33,295 bases of DNA from Gemmatimonadota bacterium (GCA_022825725.1 JAJDWE010000026.1:1-33295), one strand, 5' to 3'. Counted from the stretch's first letter, positions 23,390 through 32,888 are shown. Notes: generated by a model not told the origin, from the letters alone. Numbers and translations are program-made.

Positions 23390-24585
23390 GCGGAGTCCGC
23401 AGGTTCAGGACGTTCGCGTGGGTCGGCGCGATCGCGCTTGGTGCGGGGCTCGCCGCGTACCTCGCCCGCCCCGCGGGACGCACGGCGCTCGACGTGAAGC
23501 GGAGTTCCTTCCGGACGACGCCGGACGGAGTGGCCGCGTTCGCACGTGGGCTCGAACGATTCGGCCGCCCGACCGCGCCTCGCCTCACACCGCTGGCCGA
23601 TGCGGATCCGCTCCCGGGGGCGCTCGTTCTGCTCTCGCCCGCCGTCGTCCCGAGCCCGGTGGAGGTACACGCTCTCCTGGAGCGGGTGCGTCGCGGCGGC
23701 ACCCTCGTCTACGCGCCGCGACTGTCTCCGGCGATCGCAAGCACGTTACGGATCACGCCGCTGATGGATTCCCTGGGCATCGCGTTCCGCGTGCCCCGGC
23801 CGGGCGATCTGGAACAGCCGGAGTGGGTCGCCCACTCGCTGACCGACGGTCTGCCGGAGCCGGCGCCTCCGCGCCGCGCGCTCCGCCGCATCACGTCCCG
23901 CGAACGCCCTCCCCTGCAAGCGCTGCTCACCGTGGGGAGAGACCGGGACCGGAGCTGGACGGGCGCCGGCCTCATCCCCTTCGGGGAGGGGCACATCATC
24001 GTCCTCAGCGATGCCGAGCCGCTCTCGAACGACCGCATCGCCGACGACCCTCTGGCGTTCGTCGTCATGCGGGCCGTGCTTACGCACACGGCGCCCGCGG
24101 ACACGATCTTCTTCGCCGAGTTCCACCAGGGCATCCGTGGCTACGAGAGCACGGCGCGGCGCTGGGCGGGATTCGTCTTCGGCACGGCGCGGGGGCGGAC
24201 CCTCCTCCAACTCCTCCTCGCCGCGTTTCTCGCGCTCGCATGCGCGGGGCTGCGCTTCGGCGCTCCGACGACGGCCGCGGCTCCGCAGGACCGCGAACGA
24301 AGGTCTCCCCTCGAACACGTCTCCGCCCTCGGCGACCTGTACGAGAAGGCGCGAGCCCGGCGCACCGCCGCCCTCCTCCTCCTGGCGCGGCTGGCCCGGA
24401 GCGTTCGGCGCCCTCCACCGAGGGACGTTGCCGAGGCCCGGGCGCTGATCCGCGAGCTGGAGACCCGGCGGGGAGAGCAGCCCGCCCTAGCCCGCATCCA
24501 ACGCGGCTTGCGCGCCGATCCGGTGGACCTGACGATGGTCGCCGCCGGAATCGACGACCACCTCGGACGAAGGACGGAGTCATGA
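23386..24585 (+). CDS. DUF4350 domain membrane protein
   Basis: 399 residues from a GTG that overlaps the previous stop as GTGA, with GAGGAGG upstream. One membrane segment lies at about 10-28, followed by a soluble region containing [21 protein letters not shown], typical of DUF4350, and by [11 protein letters not shown] and [15 protein letters not shown], which look like a GATase/Rossmann-type fold. A second membrane segment lies at about 267-287. The C-terminal 110 residues are basic and helical. The stop overlaps the ATG of the MoxR gene. The gene order is the usual MoxR/DUF58 neighbourhood; the function of DUF4350 is unknown. Confidence 0.8.
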   Translation: MSGVRRFRTFAWVGAIALGAGLAAYLARPAGRTALDVKRSSFRTTPDGVAAFARGLERFGRPTAPRLTPLADADPLPGALVLLSPAVVPSPVEVHALLERVRRGGTLVYAPRLSPAIASTLRITPLMDSLGIAFRVPRPGDLEQPEWVAHSLTDGLPEPAPPRRALRRITSRERPPLQALLTVGRDRDRSWTGAGLIPFGEGHIIVLSDAEPLSNDRIADDPLAFVVMRAVLTHTAPADTIFFAEFHQGIRGYESTARRWAGFVFGTARGRTLLQLLLAAFLALACAGLRFGAPTTAAAPQDRERRSPLEHVSALGDLYEKARARRTAALLLLARLARSVRRPPPRDVAEARALIRELETRRGEQPALARIQRGLRADPVDLTMVAAGIDDHLGRRTES

Positions 24586-25529
24586 CGACGCACGACGCGG
24601 CGCTGCGTCTGCTGGGCGACATCGAGAAGGTGATCCTCGGCCAGGAGACCGTCCTCCGACAGCTGATGATCACCCTTCTCGCCCGTGGCCATGCGCTGCT
24701 CGAGGGCGTGCCGGGGACGGCCAAGACGCTCTCCGTCCGTGCCCTCGGCCGCGGGCTTGGGTTGGACTTCGGGCGCGTCCAGTTCACCCCCGACCTCATG
24801 CCCACGGATCTCGTCGGCGTGAGCGTGCTGGACGAGACCCAGCGCAACTTTCGCTACCGGCCCGGTCCCGTGTTCACCGACCTCCTCCTGGCCGATGAGA
24901 TCAACCGCGCGCCGCCCAAGACCCAGGCGGCGCTGCTGGAGGCGATGGAGGAGCGCCAGGTCACCGTCGACGGCGCCACGCGGGCCCTGCCCGCACCGTT
25001 CACGGTCTTCGCGACCCAGAATCCGGTCGAATACGAAGGGACCTATCCGCTCCCCGAGGCGCAGGTCGACCGCTTCCTGATGAAGATCGTGATCGACTAT
25101 CCGCCGGAGGAGGCGGAGCGGGCGATTCTCGACCGCCACGAGGCGGGGTTCCGGGCGGACGACGAGACGACGTATCCGATGGGCGAACCGCTGACGCGCG
25201 AGGCGCTCCTTGCGGCGCGGGACGCGGTGGACGGCGTTCACATGGATGAGAGGGTCCGGCGCTACGTGACCGGGATCGTGCGGGCGACCCGGGACGACCA
25301 GACCTTCGCGCTGGGGGCGAGTCCCCGCGCGGGCGTGGCCCTCTTCCAGGCCGCGCGGGCGGAGGCGTTCCTGCACGGCCGGGACTTCGTCACGCCGGAC
25401 GACGTGAAGTCGCTCTCGTTCCCCGTGCTTCGGCACCGCGTGGTGTTGACCGCCGAGGCGGAGGTCGAGGGACGGTCCTCGGACGACGAACTGCGGGCGC
25501 TTCTCGAGACGTTGGAGGCGCCCCGATAG
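24582..25529 (+). CDS. MoxR-family AAA+ ATPase
   Basis: 315 residues. MoxR ATPases are cytoplasmic chaperone-like AAA+ proteins thought to act on membrane or VWA-domain partners. Walker A is EGVPGTAKT (41-49), with the Ala before Lys typical of this family; Walker B is [24 protein letters not shown] around 101-124. Sensor 1 is [19 protein letters not shown], and an arginine-finger region QVDRFLMK follows. The C-terminal lid contains [16 protein letters not shown]. The ATG overlaps the DUF4350 stop, and GGACGGAG precedes it. The DUF58 gene follows 11 bases later, as in the classic MoxR-DUF58 pairing. Confidence 0.95.
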   Translation: MTTHDAALRLLGDIEKVILGQETVLRQLMITLLARGHALLEGVPGTAKTLSVRALGRGLGLDFGRVQFTPDLMPTDLVGVSVLDETQRNFRYRPGPVFTDLLLADEINRAPPKTQAALLEAMEERQVTVDGATRALPAPFTVFATQNPVEYEGTYPLPEAQVDRFLMKIVIDYPPEEAERAILDRHEAGFRADDETTYPMGEPLTREALLAARDAVDGVHMDERVRRYVTGIVRATRDDQTFALGASPRAGVALFQAARAEAFLHGRDFVTPDDVKSLSFPVLRHRVVLTAEAEVEGRSSDDELRALLETLEAPR

Positions 25530-25540
25530 TCCACGTCGCG

Positions 25541-26848
25541 GTGGTCCCCGGCGGGCGAACCCTGTGGCTGCTGGGGCTGACCTCGTTCGTCTTCCTGTTC
25601 TCGGCGGCGGGCGCACTGGCGGCGGACGCCGTCATCCTCCTCCTGGCCTGGATCGACGGCCGACGTACCAAGCCTCCGTCGGTCTCCCGCACGGTGCCCC
25701 GCATCGCGGCGCTCGGAGAGGTCACCGAGGTCGGCCTCGACGTGGCCAACCCGACGAAGCGGCGGCTCTCCGTCCTCCTCACCGACGACCTCGATCCCTC
25801 CCTGCGTCGCCTCCCCGGACGCGACGGAAACGAAGCGTGGGAAACGGGTGTGAAGCTGGACGTCCCCCCCGCTTCGGTCGTGCGCACCCGCTACAGGGTG
25901 CGGCCCCGTACGCGCGGATTCCTCGCCATCGGGGCAATTCACCTGCGAACGCGCTCGCCGTGGGGATTCGCGTGGCGGCGTTCCACCGTGGACGCGGCGC
26001 ACACGCTGCAGGTACAGCCGGGGATTCGGAGCCTCCTGCGGGACCGCAGCGGCCACGCGCTCCGGCGCGGCCTCCGCACGGCCGGCTCCCGCCGCAGCCG
26101 GCAGTGGGGCGACGGCCGCGAGTTCGAGAGCCTGCGCGACTACGCCGAGGGGGACGACCCCCGCATCGTCGACTGGAAGGCGTCGGCGAGACGCCAGCGC
26201 TTCGTCGTCCGCAACTACGAGGCGGAACGCAGCCAGAACGTCGTCCTCGCGATCGACGCGGGCCGGCACATGCGCGAGCGGCTGGCCGACCGGGAACGGG
26301 TGGATTTCGCGCTGGCAGCGGGCATGATGCTCGCCAGCCGCGCGCAGAGCTTCGGGGACCGCGTCGGAACCGTGGTGTTCGACGACGAGATCCGGCATCT
26401 GTCGCCGCCCCGCCGGTCCGACCCGGCCGCACTCGCCCGGGTCTTCGCCGGCGTGGAGACCCGGCCGGTCGAGCCCAACTACCCGCTCGCGCTCGCGACG
26501 CTGGGGCGGACGTTCCGCAAGCGGTCGCTCGTCATCCTCTTCTGCGACGTGATCGACGAGGCGGTCTCGAAGGCGCTCGTGACCTCTCTGGCCCGGATCG
26601 GGCGGGCACACCTCCCGCTCGCCGTCGCCATCCGCAACCCGGAGCTCGAGGCAGCCGCGACCCGGCCCGCGGCGGATGAGGCCGTGGTCTTTCATCGCGC
26701 CGCCGCGGAGGAACTCGTGCAGGCGCGCGCCACGACGCTTCAGGTCATGCGCCAGTCGGGGATCCTCGTCGTGGATACGCCGCCCGGTGACGCGCTCGTG
26801 CGCACGCTGGACAAGTACGTCGAGATCAAGGAGCGGGGGCTGCTCTGA
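25541..26848 (+). CDS. DUF58 domain protein (MoxR partner)
   Basis: 435 residues from a GTG. Two hydrophobic segments lie near the N-terminus (about 8-36); an Ig-like region follows, then the DUF58 core with REFESLRDYAEGDDPRIVDWKASAR at about 190-214. DUF58 proteins carry a VWA-like domain after this motif. Where a metal-binding DxSxS motif would be expected, the sequence is AIDAGRHM, so this VWA-like site appears degenerate. It is the last gene of the rightward cluster, and its final 23 bases overlap the end of the convergent RDD-SpoIIM gene. Role in MoxR-dependent envelope or protein-complex maturation is family-based inference. Confidence 0.9.
   Translation: MVPGGRTLWLLGLTSFVFLFSAAGALAADAVILLLAWIDGRRTKPPSVSRTVPRIAALGEVTEVGLDVANPTKRRLSVLLTDDLDPSLRRLPGRDGNEAWETGVKLDVPPASVVRTRYRVRPRTRGFLAIGAIHLRTRSPWGFAWRRSTVDAAHTLQVQPGIRSLLRDRSGHALRRGLRTAGSRRSRQWGDGREFESLRDYAEGDDPRIVDWKASARRQRFVVRNYEAERSQNVVLAIDAGRHMRERLADRERVDFALAAGMMLASRAQSFGDRVGTVVFDDEIRHLSPPRRSDPAALARVFAGVETRPVEPNYPLALATLGRTFRKRSLVILFCDVIDEAVSKALVTSLARIGRAHLPLAVAIRNPELEAAATRPAADEAVVFHRAAAEELVQARATTLQVMRQSGILVVDTPPGDALVRTLDKYVEIKERGLL
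26826..26848. other. Convergent coding overlap of DUF58 and RDD-SpoIIM genes
   Basis: The last 23 bases of the DUF58 gene are also the last 23 bases of the convergent RDD-SpoIIM gene. Both end in good family-typical sequence. No terminator hairpin can lie between them, so transcripts must read into each other's 3' coding ends. Confidence 0.85.
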
Positions 26849-28586
26849 CTTTTCCGCGCGGATCGTCGCCGGAACCCCGGCCGGCGAAACCGAAGTACGC
26901 CGTGAGCAGGAGCGCGGTGGCTCCGCCGAAGGCGAATTTCGCCGCCGCCGGAAGTCCGGACGGGGAATAGAACCCCTCCACGAGACCCGCCACGATCAGC
27001 AGGAGCACTGCCCCGCCGACGAGGGAGAGGAAGGCGCGGCCCCGCTCCCTCAACGCCTCGCCGCGGGTGCGCCGGCCGGGTACGAGGAGCGCCGACCCGA
27101 GCCCCAGCCCCGCCCCGCCGGCAAGGCAGATGGCGGTGAGTTCCATGACGCCGTGCGGGAAGACGAAGGCGAGAATCACTCCCAGAACGCCGTTGTTCGC
27201 ATACAGTCCGAACGCGGCCCCGAGCAGGACGCCGTTGAAGATGAGGATCAGCACCGTGCCCGCGCCGGCGAGCAGCCCGGCCGCGAAAGCGACGAAACTC
27301 ACCTGCACGTTGTTCGTCACGACGGCCGAGGAAAGGGCCGGCCGCTCGGCGCCGTCAACATCGATGTAGGAAGCGTCGATGTCCCCGCGGGCAGTGTTCT
27401 CGGCTCTCGCCAGCATCCCCGCCGGCATGATCGCGCGCGCACGCGCCGGATTCTCCCGGACCGCCGCGTACGAGGCCAGCATGGGACCGAGGAGAAGCAG
27501 AGCCGCAAGGAGCACCAGCCGGTGATGGCGCCGCACCGCTCGCGGCAGTTCGCGGCCGATCCAGCGGCCGAGGGGGACCGCCGCCCTTCCCTTTGCACGA
27601 TACAGGAGGTTGTGTCCGGCCCCCGCCCACCGTTCCACCGCCTCCAGCAGCCCCGGTGAGGCGCCGTAGGTTCGCGCGCGCGCCAGGTCCGCCGTCACGC
27701 CGCGGTAGAGGCGCCCGAACGCGCGCACTTCCGCCTCGGTGAACCGGTCCAGCCCGCCGGCGCGCCCCTTCTCTACGAGGTCCGTGTAGGCGCCCCACGC
27801 CTCGCGCCGCTCACGTACCATCGCCGCGGCCTGGAGGCTCGCCCCGCCCTGGCGCGCCGCATGTCCTGGAGCCTCTTCCTCGTGCAGGCGCACGAGGTGC
27901 GTATCGAGAGCCGCATCGGGGTCCAGAGTGCCAGGGCCCGCCGCCGATCGCACCGCATCCCAGACCGAGGCGGCCACGCGGCTCCGGACATCCGGTTCCA
28001 GTTCGGCCCGGCGCGCGACGTAACCCGAGAGCAGCGCGAACTGCTCGGCGGAGAGGCGCGGGCGCCCCGCTCGGCCGGCCGGCCGCGGTTCGTCCCCGAA
28101 CAGCTCGCCGCCTCCCGTGTCCCGGACGACGATCGTGCCGGCGACCAGGTCTCCGAGGCGCTGCGCCCGGCGGTTGAACAGGATGGACGCGGCCCCGGCC
28201 ATCCCCGTTGCCGCGGGCTGCAGGTCCACGATCCGGATCAGGTTGCGGAGCACGGCCCCCTGGAAGGAGAGCGGCTCCCCGCCGTCGTGCAGCACTCGCA
28301 GCCCCACCGCGCGTTTCCCCGGCGTGCGTCCGTCCCACACCGCTTCAAAGAAGAGGAAATACCCCCATACGGCGAGGAAGCCGACGATGTAGAGTACGGC
28401 CCGCCCGAGCCCGCCCGTATACCGGAAGACGAGCGCCACGAGCAGGATGGCGGCCGCGATGATGGCCAGATCGAGGGCGAGGGCAGCCGCGCGCGATCCC
28501 AGATCCGCGAGCTGGTACTCGAGTTTGACGTGCTCCGGCGTCTCCAGCGCGATCCGGCGGTGAAGCCCCGCCCTCGTGTCGGCCAT
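26826..28586 (-). CDS. RDD family - SpoIIM-like fusion membrane protein
   Basis: 586 residues. An RDD domain occupies about 20-150: an LGSRAAALALDLAI helix with the Arg and Asp residues, a second helix, then DGRTPGKRAVGLRVL. A soluble helical linker covers about 165-330. A SpoIIM-like membrane domain covers about 345-575, with VTNNVQVSFVAFAAGLLAGAG, FNGVLLGAAFGLYANNG and FPHGVMELTAICLAGGAGL. RDD and SpoIIM proteins are often separate neighbours of MoxR/DUF58 genes; here they are one polypeptide. No sporulation gene is nearby, so SpoIIM is only a family name. It converges on DUF58 with a 23-base overlap. Confidence 0.88.
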   Translation of the reverse strand: MADTRAGLHRRIALETPEHVKLEYQLADLGSRAAALALDLAIIAAAILLVALVFRYTGGLGRAVLYIVGFLAVWGYFLFFEAVWDGRTPGKRAVGLRVLHDGGEPLSFQGAVLRNLIRIVDLQPAATGMAGAASILFNRRAQRLGDLVAGTIVVRDTGGGELFGDEPRPAGRAGRPRLSAEQFALLSGYVARRAELEPDVRSRVAASVWDAVRSAAGPGTLDPDAALDTHLVRLHEEEAPGHAARQGGASLQAAAMVRERREAWGAYTDLVEKGRAGGLDRFTEAEVRAFGRLYRGVTADLARARTYGASPGLLEAVERWAGAGHNLLYRAKGRAAVPLGRWIGRELPRAVRRHHRLVLLAALLLLGPMLASYAAVRENPARARAIMPAGMLARAENTARGDIDASYIDVDGAERPALSSAVVTNNVQVSFVAFAAGLLAGAGTVLILIFNGVLLGAAFGLYANNGVLGVILAFVFPHGVMELTAICLAGGAGLGLGSALLVPGRRTRGEALRERGRAFLSLVGGAVLLLIVAGLVEGFYSPSGLPAAAKFAFGGATALLLTAYFGFAGRGSGDDPRGKVRAAPAP

Positions 28587-28632
28587 CAGCCAAGGCTATC
28601 CGCAGATCCCCCGTGCGCAAGCCGTCGCGATA

Positions 28633-29466
28633 CTAGAGGTCGCGGCGTCGGAACGAGATGTAGGCGATGCCGACGAGGAGCGCCGTCCAGGCGGCGGCCG
28701 CTACGAGGTGCCAGGCGGGATCGAGCGGCGGGGAAGGCGTCCGGCCCGCCGCTTCGACGGCGGCGGCGTAGCGCTCGTAGGCCGGCGCGTCATAGTTGCG
28801 GAACTCCAGGAGCGGGAAGCCGTTCGTGAACGGCAGGTATTCGAGCCAGCCGGTATGGTCCGGAAGGAAGCGGCCGACGAGCGCGGGCAGCATCCCGGAC
28901 TCGATCGGACCGATCCAGAGGAACCATACCGCCAGCGCCGCTCCGGTCTTCCGGATGACGAGCGACAGCAGGAACGCGAGCGCGGCCACGCTCAGAAACG
29001 CCAGCCCGAGCCCTCCGGCCGCCTGAAAAACGGACAGCGGCAAGAGCGGGCCCTCGGCAGCGGCGAAATCGGTCCGAATCAGCGCAAGCAGCGTCGGGAT
29101 TGCCACGTGGACGCCGATGAAGGCGAGCCCTACGACGGGCAGCAGGAGCGACTTTCCCCAGAACCACTGGGACTTGGAGAGCCCGTCGATCACGTTCTGC
29201 CGCGCAGTCCGCCAGCCGAACTCCGTCGCGGACAACAACACGAGCGTGAGGGCGGCGAAGATCACGACCATCGTGGATTCGTCCCCGAACACGGCGGTCC
29301 AGATGTCGGGGAGCCGGAAGCCGTCGCTGCGCTCGAGGAACGGCTGGCCGTGGTTCATGAGCGTGAAGAACGCGTAGAAGCCTAGGGCGATCCAGAAGGC
29401 GACCCGCTTCCTCGCCTTGAACCACTCGTTGCGCAGCAGCACGCCGAACACCCGCGCGCCCTTCAT
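28633..29466 (-). CDS. ABC transporter permease (ABC-2 type)
   Basis: 277 residues with about six hydrophobic segments. The N-terminus (LLRNEWFKARKRVAFWIALGFYAFFTL) is typical of ABC-2 permeases, followed by a soluble loop and LVLLSATEFGWRTARQNVIDGLSKSQWFWGKSLLLP. It should form an export channel with the ATPase encoded immediately upstream on the same strand. Its ATG overlaps that gene's stop as ATGA, which fixes the start. A Phe/Tyr-rich extracytoplasmic loop lies near 205-240. The substrate is not recognisable; drug, lipid or peptide export are all possible. Confidence 0.88.
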   Translation of the reverse strand: MKGARVFGVLLRNEWFKARKRVAFWIALGFYAFFTLMNHGQPFLERSDGFRLPDIWTAVFGDESTMVVIFAALTLVLLSATEFGWRTARQNVIDGLSKSQWFWGKSLLLPVVGLAFIGVHVAIPTLLALIRTDFAAAEGPLLPLSVFQAAGGLGLAFLSVAALAFLLSLVIRKTGAALAVWFLWIGPIESGMLPALVGRFLPDHTGWLEYLPFTNGFPLLEFRNYDAPAYERYAAAVEAAGRTPSPPLDPAWHLVAAAAWTALLVGIAYISFRRRDL

Positions 29467-30398
29467 TGGATCTCTCCGAACCCCTCGGGCGTGCCCGTGA
29501 TCTCCATGAAGGCGTCCTCCAGCGATTGCCGTTCCAGAGACAGGTGCGAGACGTAGATCCCGCGCCTGGCGAGAAAGCGGTTCAGTTCGGAGAGCCCGGC
29601 GCCTCCGATCTGCACCAGGACGCGGCCCCCCTCGACCCGCGCTTGGCCCGCGCCCTCGAACTCCGACACGGCCTGCCGGAGCGTCTCGATGTCCCCATCG
29701 GCGCCCACCGCGGCCACCGTCCGGGCGGAGGTGAGTTCGTCCACACTCCCTTCGCGGACGAGGCGGCCGGTTTCGATGATCGCGACGTGCGTGCAGGTGC
29801 GCTCGACTTCGTGCAGCATGTGGCTCGAGAGGAAAATCGTCTTCCCGCGGCTGGCCAGTTCGCGGATGATGTCGCGGATCTCCCGCTGTCCTGCCGGATC
29901 GAGCCCGTTGGCCGGCTCATCCAGGATGATGAGTTCCGGATCGCCGATCATCGTGGCCGCCAGAGCGAGTCGCTGCTTCATGCCCAGCGAGCACGCCTTG
30001 AACTTCGTCTTCCGGCGCGAGGCCAGACCCACGATTTCGAGCACCTCGGCGATGTCCGCCTCGTCGCTCCCCTTCACCCGGGCCACAACCCGCAGGTTGT
30101 CCCGGCAACTCAGGTAGGGGTAGAAGTTGGGATACTCGAGCGTGGCGCCGATCCGCTGGCGCGCGGCGTGCAACTCGGCGGGCGTTTCCCCGCCGAACAG
30201 CCGGAAGGAACCGCCCGTCGGGTTGATGATCCCGAGGAGCATCCCGATCGTGGTCGTCTTGCCGCTTCCGTTCGGCCCCAGGAAACCGTACACCTGCCCG
30301 GCTTCCACCTGCACGGAAAGCTCGTCGACGGCGAGCGTCCCCGCTCCGCGCAACGCCGTGTATCGCTTGGACAGCCCTTCGGTTTCGATGATCGTCAT
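29463..30398 (-). CDS. ABC transporter ATP-binding protein
   Basis: 311 residues. Walker A is GPNGSGKTT (41-49), the signature SLGMKQRLALA (137-147), Walker B LIILDEPANGLDP (156-168), and the switch histidine sits in SSHMLHEVERT. After the nucleotide-binding domain, about 90 C-terminal residues match the extension common in ABC-2 (CcmA/DrrA-type) exporters. It overlaps both neighbours by 4 bases, with the small membrane protein gene upstream and the permease gene downstream, so the three form one coupled operon. The export role is inferred from the family and partner. Confidence 0.94.
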   Translation of the reverse strand: MTIIETEGLSKRYTALRGAGTLAVDELSVQVEAGQVYGFLGPNGSGKTTTIGMLLGIINPTGGSFRLFGGETPAELHAARQRIGATLEYPNFYPYLSCRDNLRVVARVKGSDEADIAEVLEIVGLASRRKTKFKACSLGMKQRLALAATMIGDPELIILDEPANGLDPAGQREIRDIIRELASRGKTIFLSSHMLHEVERTCTHVAIIETGRLVREGSVDELTSARTVAAVGADGDIETLRQAVSEFEGAGQARVEGGRVLVQIGGAGLSELNRFLARRGIYVSHLSLERQSLEDAFMEITGTPEGFGEIQ

Positions 30399-30694
30399 GT
30401 GAGGTCCCGTGGCGTTTCACCGCCGGTGCGCTCTTCCAGTTGCCGCCGGAACAGTTCCGCCTCCGCGAGCTGATCCAGGAGTTCGCCCCGCTCCCGGTGC
30501 TCGCCTTCAAGCTGCTCGATCCGCTCCGTCAGCCGAGCGATCCTCTCGCGGTCCCGCTTCATCGGCCCCAGCGCTTCCGCCAGATCCCGCACCTCCCGCA
30601 CCAGCGGCCGCAGGGCGAAGTGCGTCGCCATCGCGAGGACCGGGATGCCGATCGTGAAGAAGATCGCAACGACGGCGATGATCATGTCGTCCAT
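30395..30694 (-). CDS. Small single-pass membrane protein with coiled coil, leading the ABC operon
   Basis: 99 residues. One membrane segment at about 4-26 (IIAVVAIFFTIGIPVLAMATHF) is followed by a charged heptad-rich helix at 30-90 with many Arg, Glu and Leu residues, so it likely dimerises in the cytoplasm. The layout recalls PspB-type regulators, but no Psp gene is nearby. The ATG is preceded by AGGGG at a good distance, and a TCTAAT -10-like box lies on the minus strand at 30731-30726 without a clear -35. The stop overlaps the ATPase start. It may regulate or assemble the exporter (inference). Confidence 0.75.
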   Translation of the reverse strand: MDDMIIAVVAIFFTIGIPVLAMATHFALRPLVREVRDLAEALGPMKRDRERIARLTERIEQLEGEHRERGELLDQLAEAELFRRQLEERTGGETPRDLT

Positions 30695-30793
30695 ATCTCA
30701 CCCCTGCGCATGCACTTCATGCGGCATTAGAACGGAAGGCACGGCACGGCGGTTTCGCCAGGGACAGAGCCCGCCCCCTCGAGGAACGGCAGG

Positions 30794-32848
30794 CTAGCGG
30801 GGAGGCCGGCGGCCGAGAATGCCCCGGCCCCACACGTTGTTCCCGCGGTTCACGTCCGGCATCACACCGTCCGGGTCGATCTGGACGTTGCGCACGAACC
30901 CGCCGGACACGTCCAGCACGTAGGTGCCGTCCGCCTCCCACGCCTCCACCGGAATCTCGTGTCGCTGCTCTTCCCCGTCCTGGTAGAGGATCCGCACCTC
31001 GAGCGGCATCGGGATGCCTCCACGATTCTCGAACACGACCCGCGTCGTATCCCCCAGGCGCGTCACGGAGGCGATCGCCTGGTCGAGAATCGCGTCCTCG
31101 TAGATCCAGCCCCTGAAGAACCAGTCGAGATCCTGCCCCGACACATCCTCCATCGTGCGGATGAAATCGGCGGGTTGCGGGTGCTTGTACGCCCAGCGCC
31201 GGATGTACTCGCGGAAGCCCTCGTCGAACGTCTCGGGCCCGAGCACCTCCTCGCGCAGGAGGACGAGCACCGCGGCCGGCTTATTGTAGGCGAGAACTCC
31301 GATGTCCGTTTCCGGAATGCTGTCGGCCGGCGTGTACACGGCGTGAGTCGGGAGGCGCGTGTCCGTCGCGATCTGGGCCGGGGACATGAGTTGGCCCAGG
31401 ATCGGCTCCCCACCCGCGAATTCGATGCCCGAATAGTAGTTGATGAAGGTGTTGAACCCCTCGTCCATCCACGCGTACCGCCGCTCGTCCGACCCCACGA
31501 TCATCGGGAACCACGTATGCCCGATCTCGTGGTCGGTGACGGAGAAGAGGAAGGCGCCGCGGGACCGCCAGGAACAGAAGACGATCATGGGATATTCCAT
31601 CCCGAGCGCGAGGCCGGCCACATTGATGGCGACGGGATACGGATAGCGGAGCCACTGTTCCGAATAGTACCGGACGCTGTGGCGGAGATACTCCGTGGAG
31701 CGCTCCCAGCCGCTGGATCCGGGTCGGCCGAGGCTCTCCTCGGGGTAGACCGACATGATGAGAACGTCCTCCCATCCGGCGGCGTCCCAGACGAAGCGGT
31801 CGGATGCGGCCCACGCGAAGTCGCGCACGTTCTCCGCGCGGAAGCGCCATGTGAGCGGCATCTCGCCGGGAGGCCGCGTGTGATCCTCGCCGGCTTCGTC
31901 CGGCCCGATGATGTAGACCGTCTCCTCGGAGAGGCGCGCCTCCGCGAGCCGCTCGCGCTGCATCGGCGTGAGAACCTGCTCGGGATTGAGGAGTTCTCCC
32001 GTGGCGACGACGACGAAGTCCCGCGGGACGGTGAGTTCGACGTCGAAGTCGCCGTACTCCAGATACCACTCGCCCTGCCCCAGGAAGGGGGACTGGTTCC
32101 ACCCGTTCACGTCGTCGTACGTGAAGACGCGGGGATACCACTGCGCGAGCTGATAGATGATCCCGCCCCGGATGTCGAGTTGCCCCATGCGGTCGCCGCC
32201 CGTCTCGGGGATCTCGAACGCGAAGTCGATCTCGATTTCCACCCGGCTTCCGCCGGGAGGGAGGGGCTCGCCGAGGAGGATCTCCATCATCGTGTCCTCG
32301 GTCCGGTACTCGGGGACCGTCATCTCGCCCTCGAGGTCGGTGCGCACGCCCGAGATCACGAAACCGCCGTCCCTGAAGAAGCCGCCGTGGCGCACTTCCC
32401 CGCCGAGCTCCTCCGCTCTCTGCGCTCCGTAGCTGGTTTCCCGGAAGAGGTTCTGGTCGAGCTGGACCCAGAGACTGGTGAGCGAATCGGGACTGTTGTT
32501 CGTGTAGGTGATGCGTTCCGTGCCCTCGATGCGACCGTCGTCGAGCGTGACCCGGATGTGGTAGTCGGCCCGCTGCTGCCAGTAGGCCTCGCCCGGGGCG
32601 CCGGCGGCATCCCGAAACTCGTCGGGCTCGGGGAGGTCGAGGGGTGCGAAGGCGCCCGCCGGATCGAAGATCCTGCGCAGGGAATCGCGGCGCGCGAGTT
32701 CGGCCGCCTCCGCCGCCTCCCGTTCATCTTCCTGCGCCGCCAGACCGCCGTACGGCGACGGATGGGACAGCCCCGGCAGGACCGGCATGAGCACCGCGAG
32801 CAGCATCACGGCGAAAAACGTGCGTGCCCCCCGTCCAGTCGCTCTCAT
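30794..32848 (-). CDS. Secreted M1 family zinc metallopeptidase
   Basis: 684 residues. A signal peptide at about 1-38 ends GGLAAQ, so the protein is exported. M1 peptidases are aminopeptidases that trim N-terminal residues. The zinc site is HEIGHTW (His 440, Glu 441, His 444) followed after 18 residues by Glu 463 in MDEGFNTF, the HExxH-x18-E pattern. The substrate-binding exopeptidase motif GAMEN appears as GMEYP at 416-420, leaving the N-terminal-anchoring role uncertain. An N-terminal beta domain covers about 95-290. The ATG is preceded by AGGGAG. The DUF418 gene lies 40 bases upstream on the same strand. The spacing to the next ABC operon is 99 bases. Confidence 0.93.
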   Translation of the reverse strand: MRATGRGARTFFAVMLLAVLMPVLPGLSHPSPYGGLAAQEDEREAAEAAELARRDSLRRIFDPAGAFAPLDLPEPDEFRDAAGAPGEAYWQQRADYHIRVTLDDGRIEGTERITYTNNSPDSLTSLWVQLDQNLFRETSYGAQRAEELGGEVRHGGFFRDGGFVISGVRTDLEGEMTVPEYRTEDTMMEILLGEPLPPGGSRVEIEIDFAFEIPETGGDRMGQLDIRGGIIYQLAQWYPRVFTYDDVNGWNQSPFLGQGEWYLEYGDFDVELTVPRDFVVVATGELLNPEQVLTPMQRERLAEARLSEETVYIIGPDEAGEDHTRPPGEMPLTWRFRAENVRDFAWAASDRFVWDAAGWEDVLIMSVYPEESLGRPGSSGWERSTEYLRHSVRYYSEQWLRYPYPVAINVAGLALGMEYPMIVFCSWRSRGAFLFSVTDHEIGHTWFPMIVGSDERRYAWMDEGFNTFINYYSGIEFAGGEPILGQLMSPAQIATDTRLPTHAVYTPADSIPETDIGVLAYNKPAAVLVLLREEVLGPETFDEGFREYIRRWAYKHPQPADFIRTMEDVSGQDLDWFFRGWIYEDAILDQAIASVTRLGDTTRVVFENRGGIPMPLEVRILYQDGEEQRHEIPVEAWEADGTYVLDVSGGFVRNVQIDPDGVMPDVNRGNNVWGRGILGRRPPR

Positions 32849-32888
32849 CGAATCTCCCTGTCCCTCGCCATGTTCATGGCCGTTCTCT

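Noticed and set aside
26826-28586. SpoIIM domain as evidence for sporulation
   Set aside because: SpoIIM-like proteins are common in non-sporulating bacteria next to MoxR/DUF58 genes, and no other sporulation gene is in the window.
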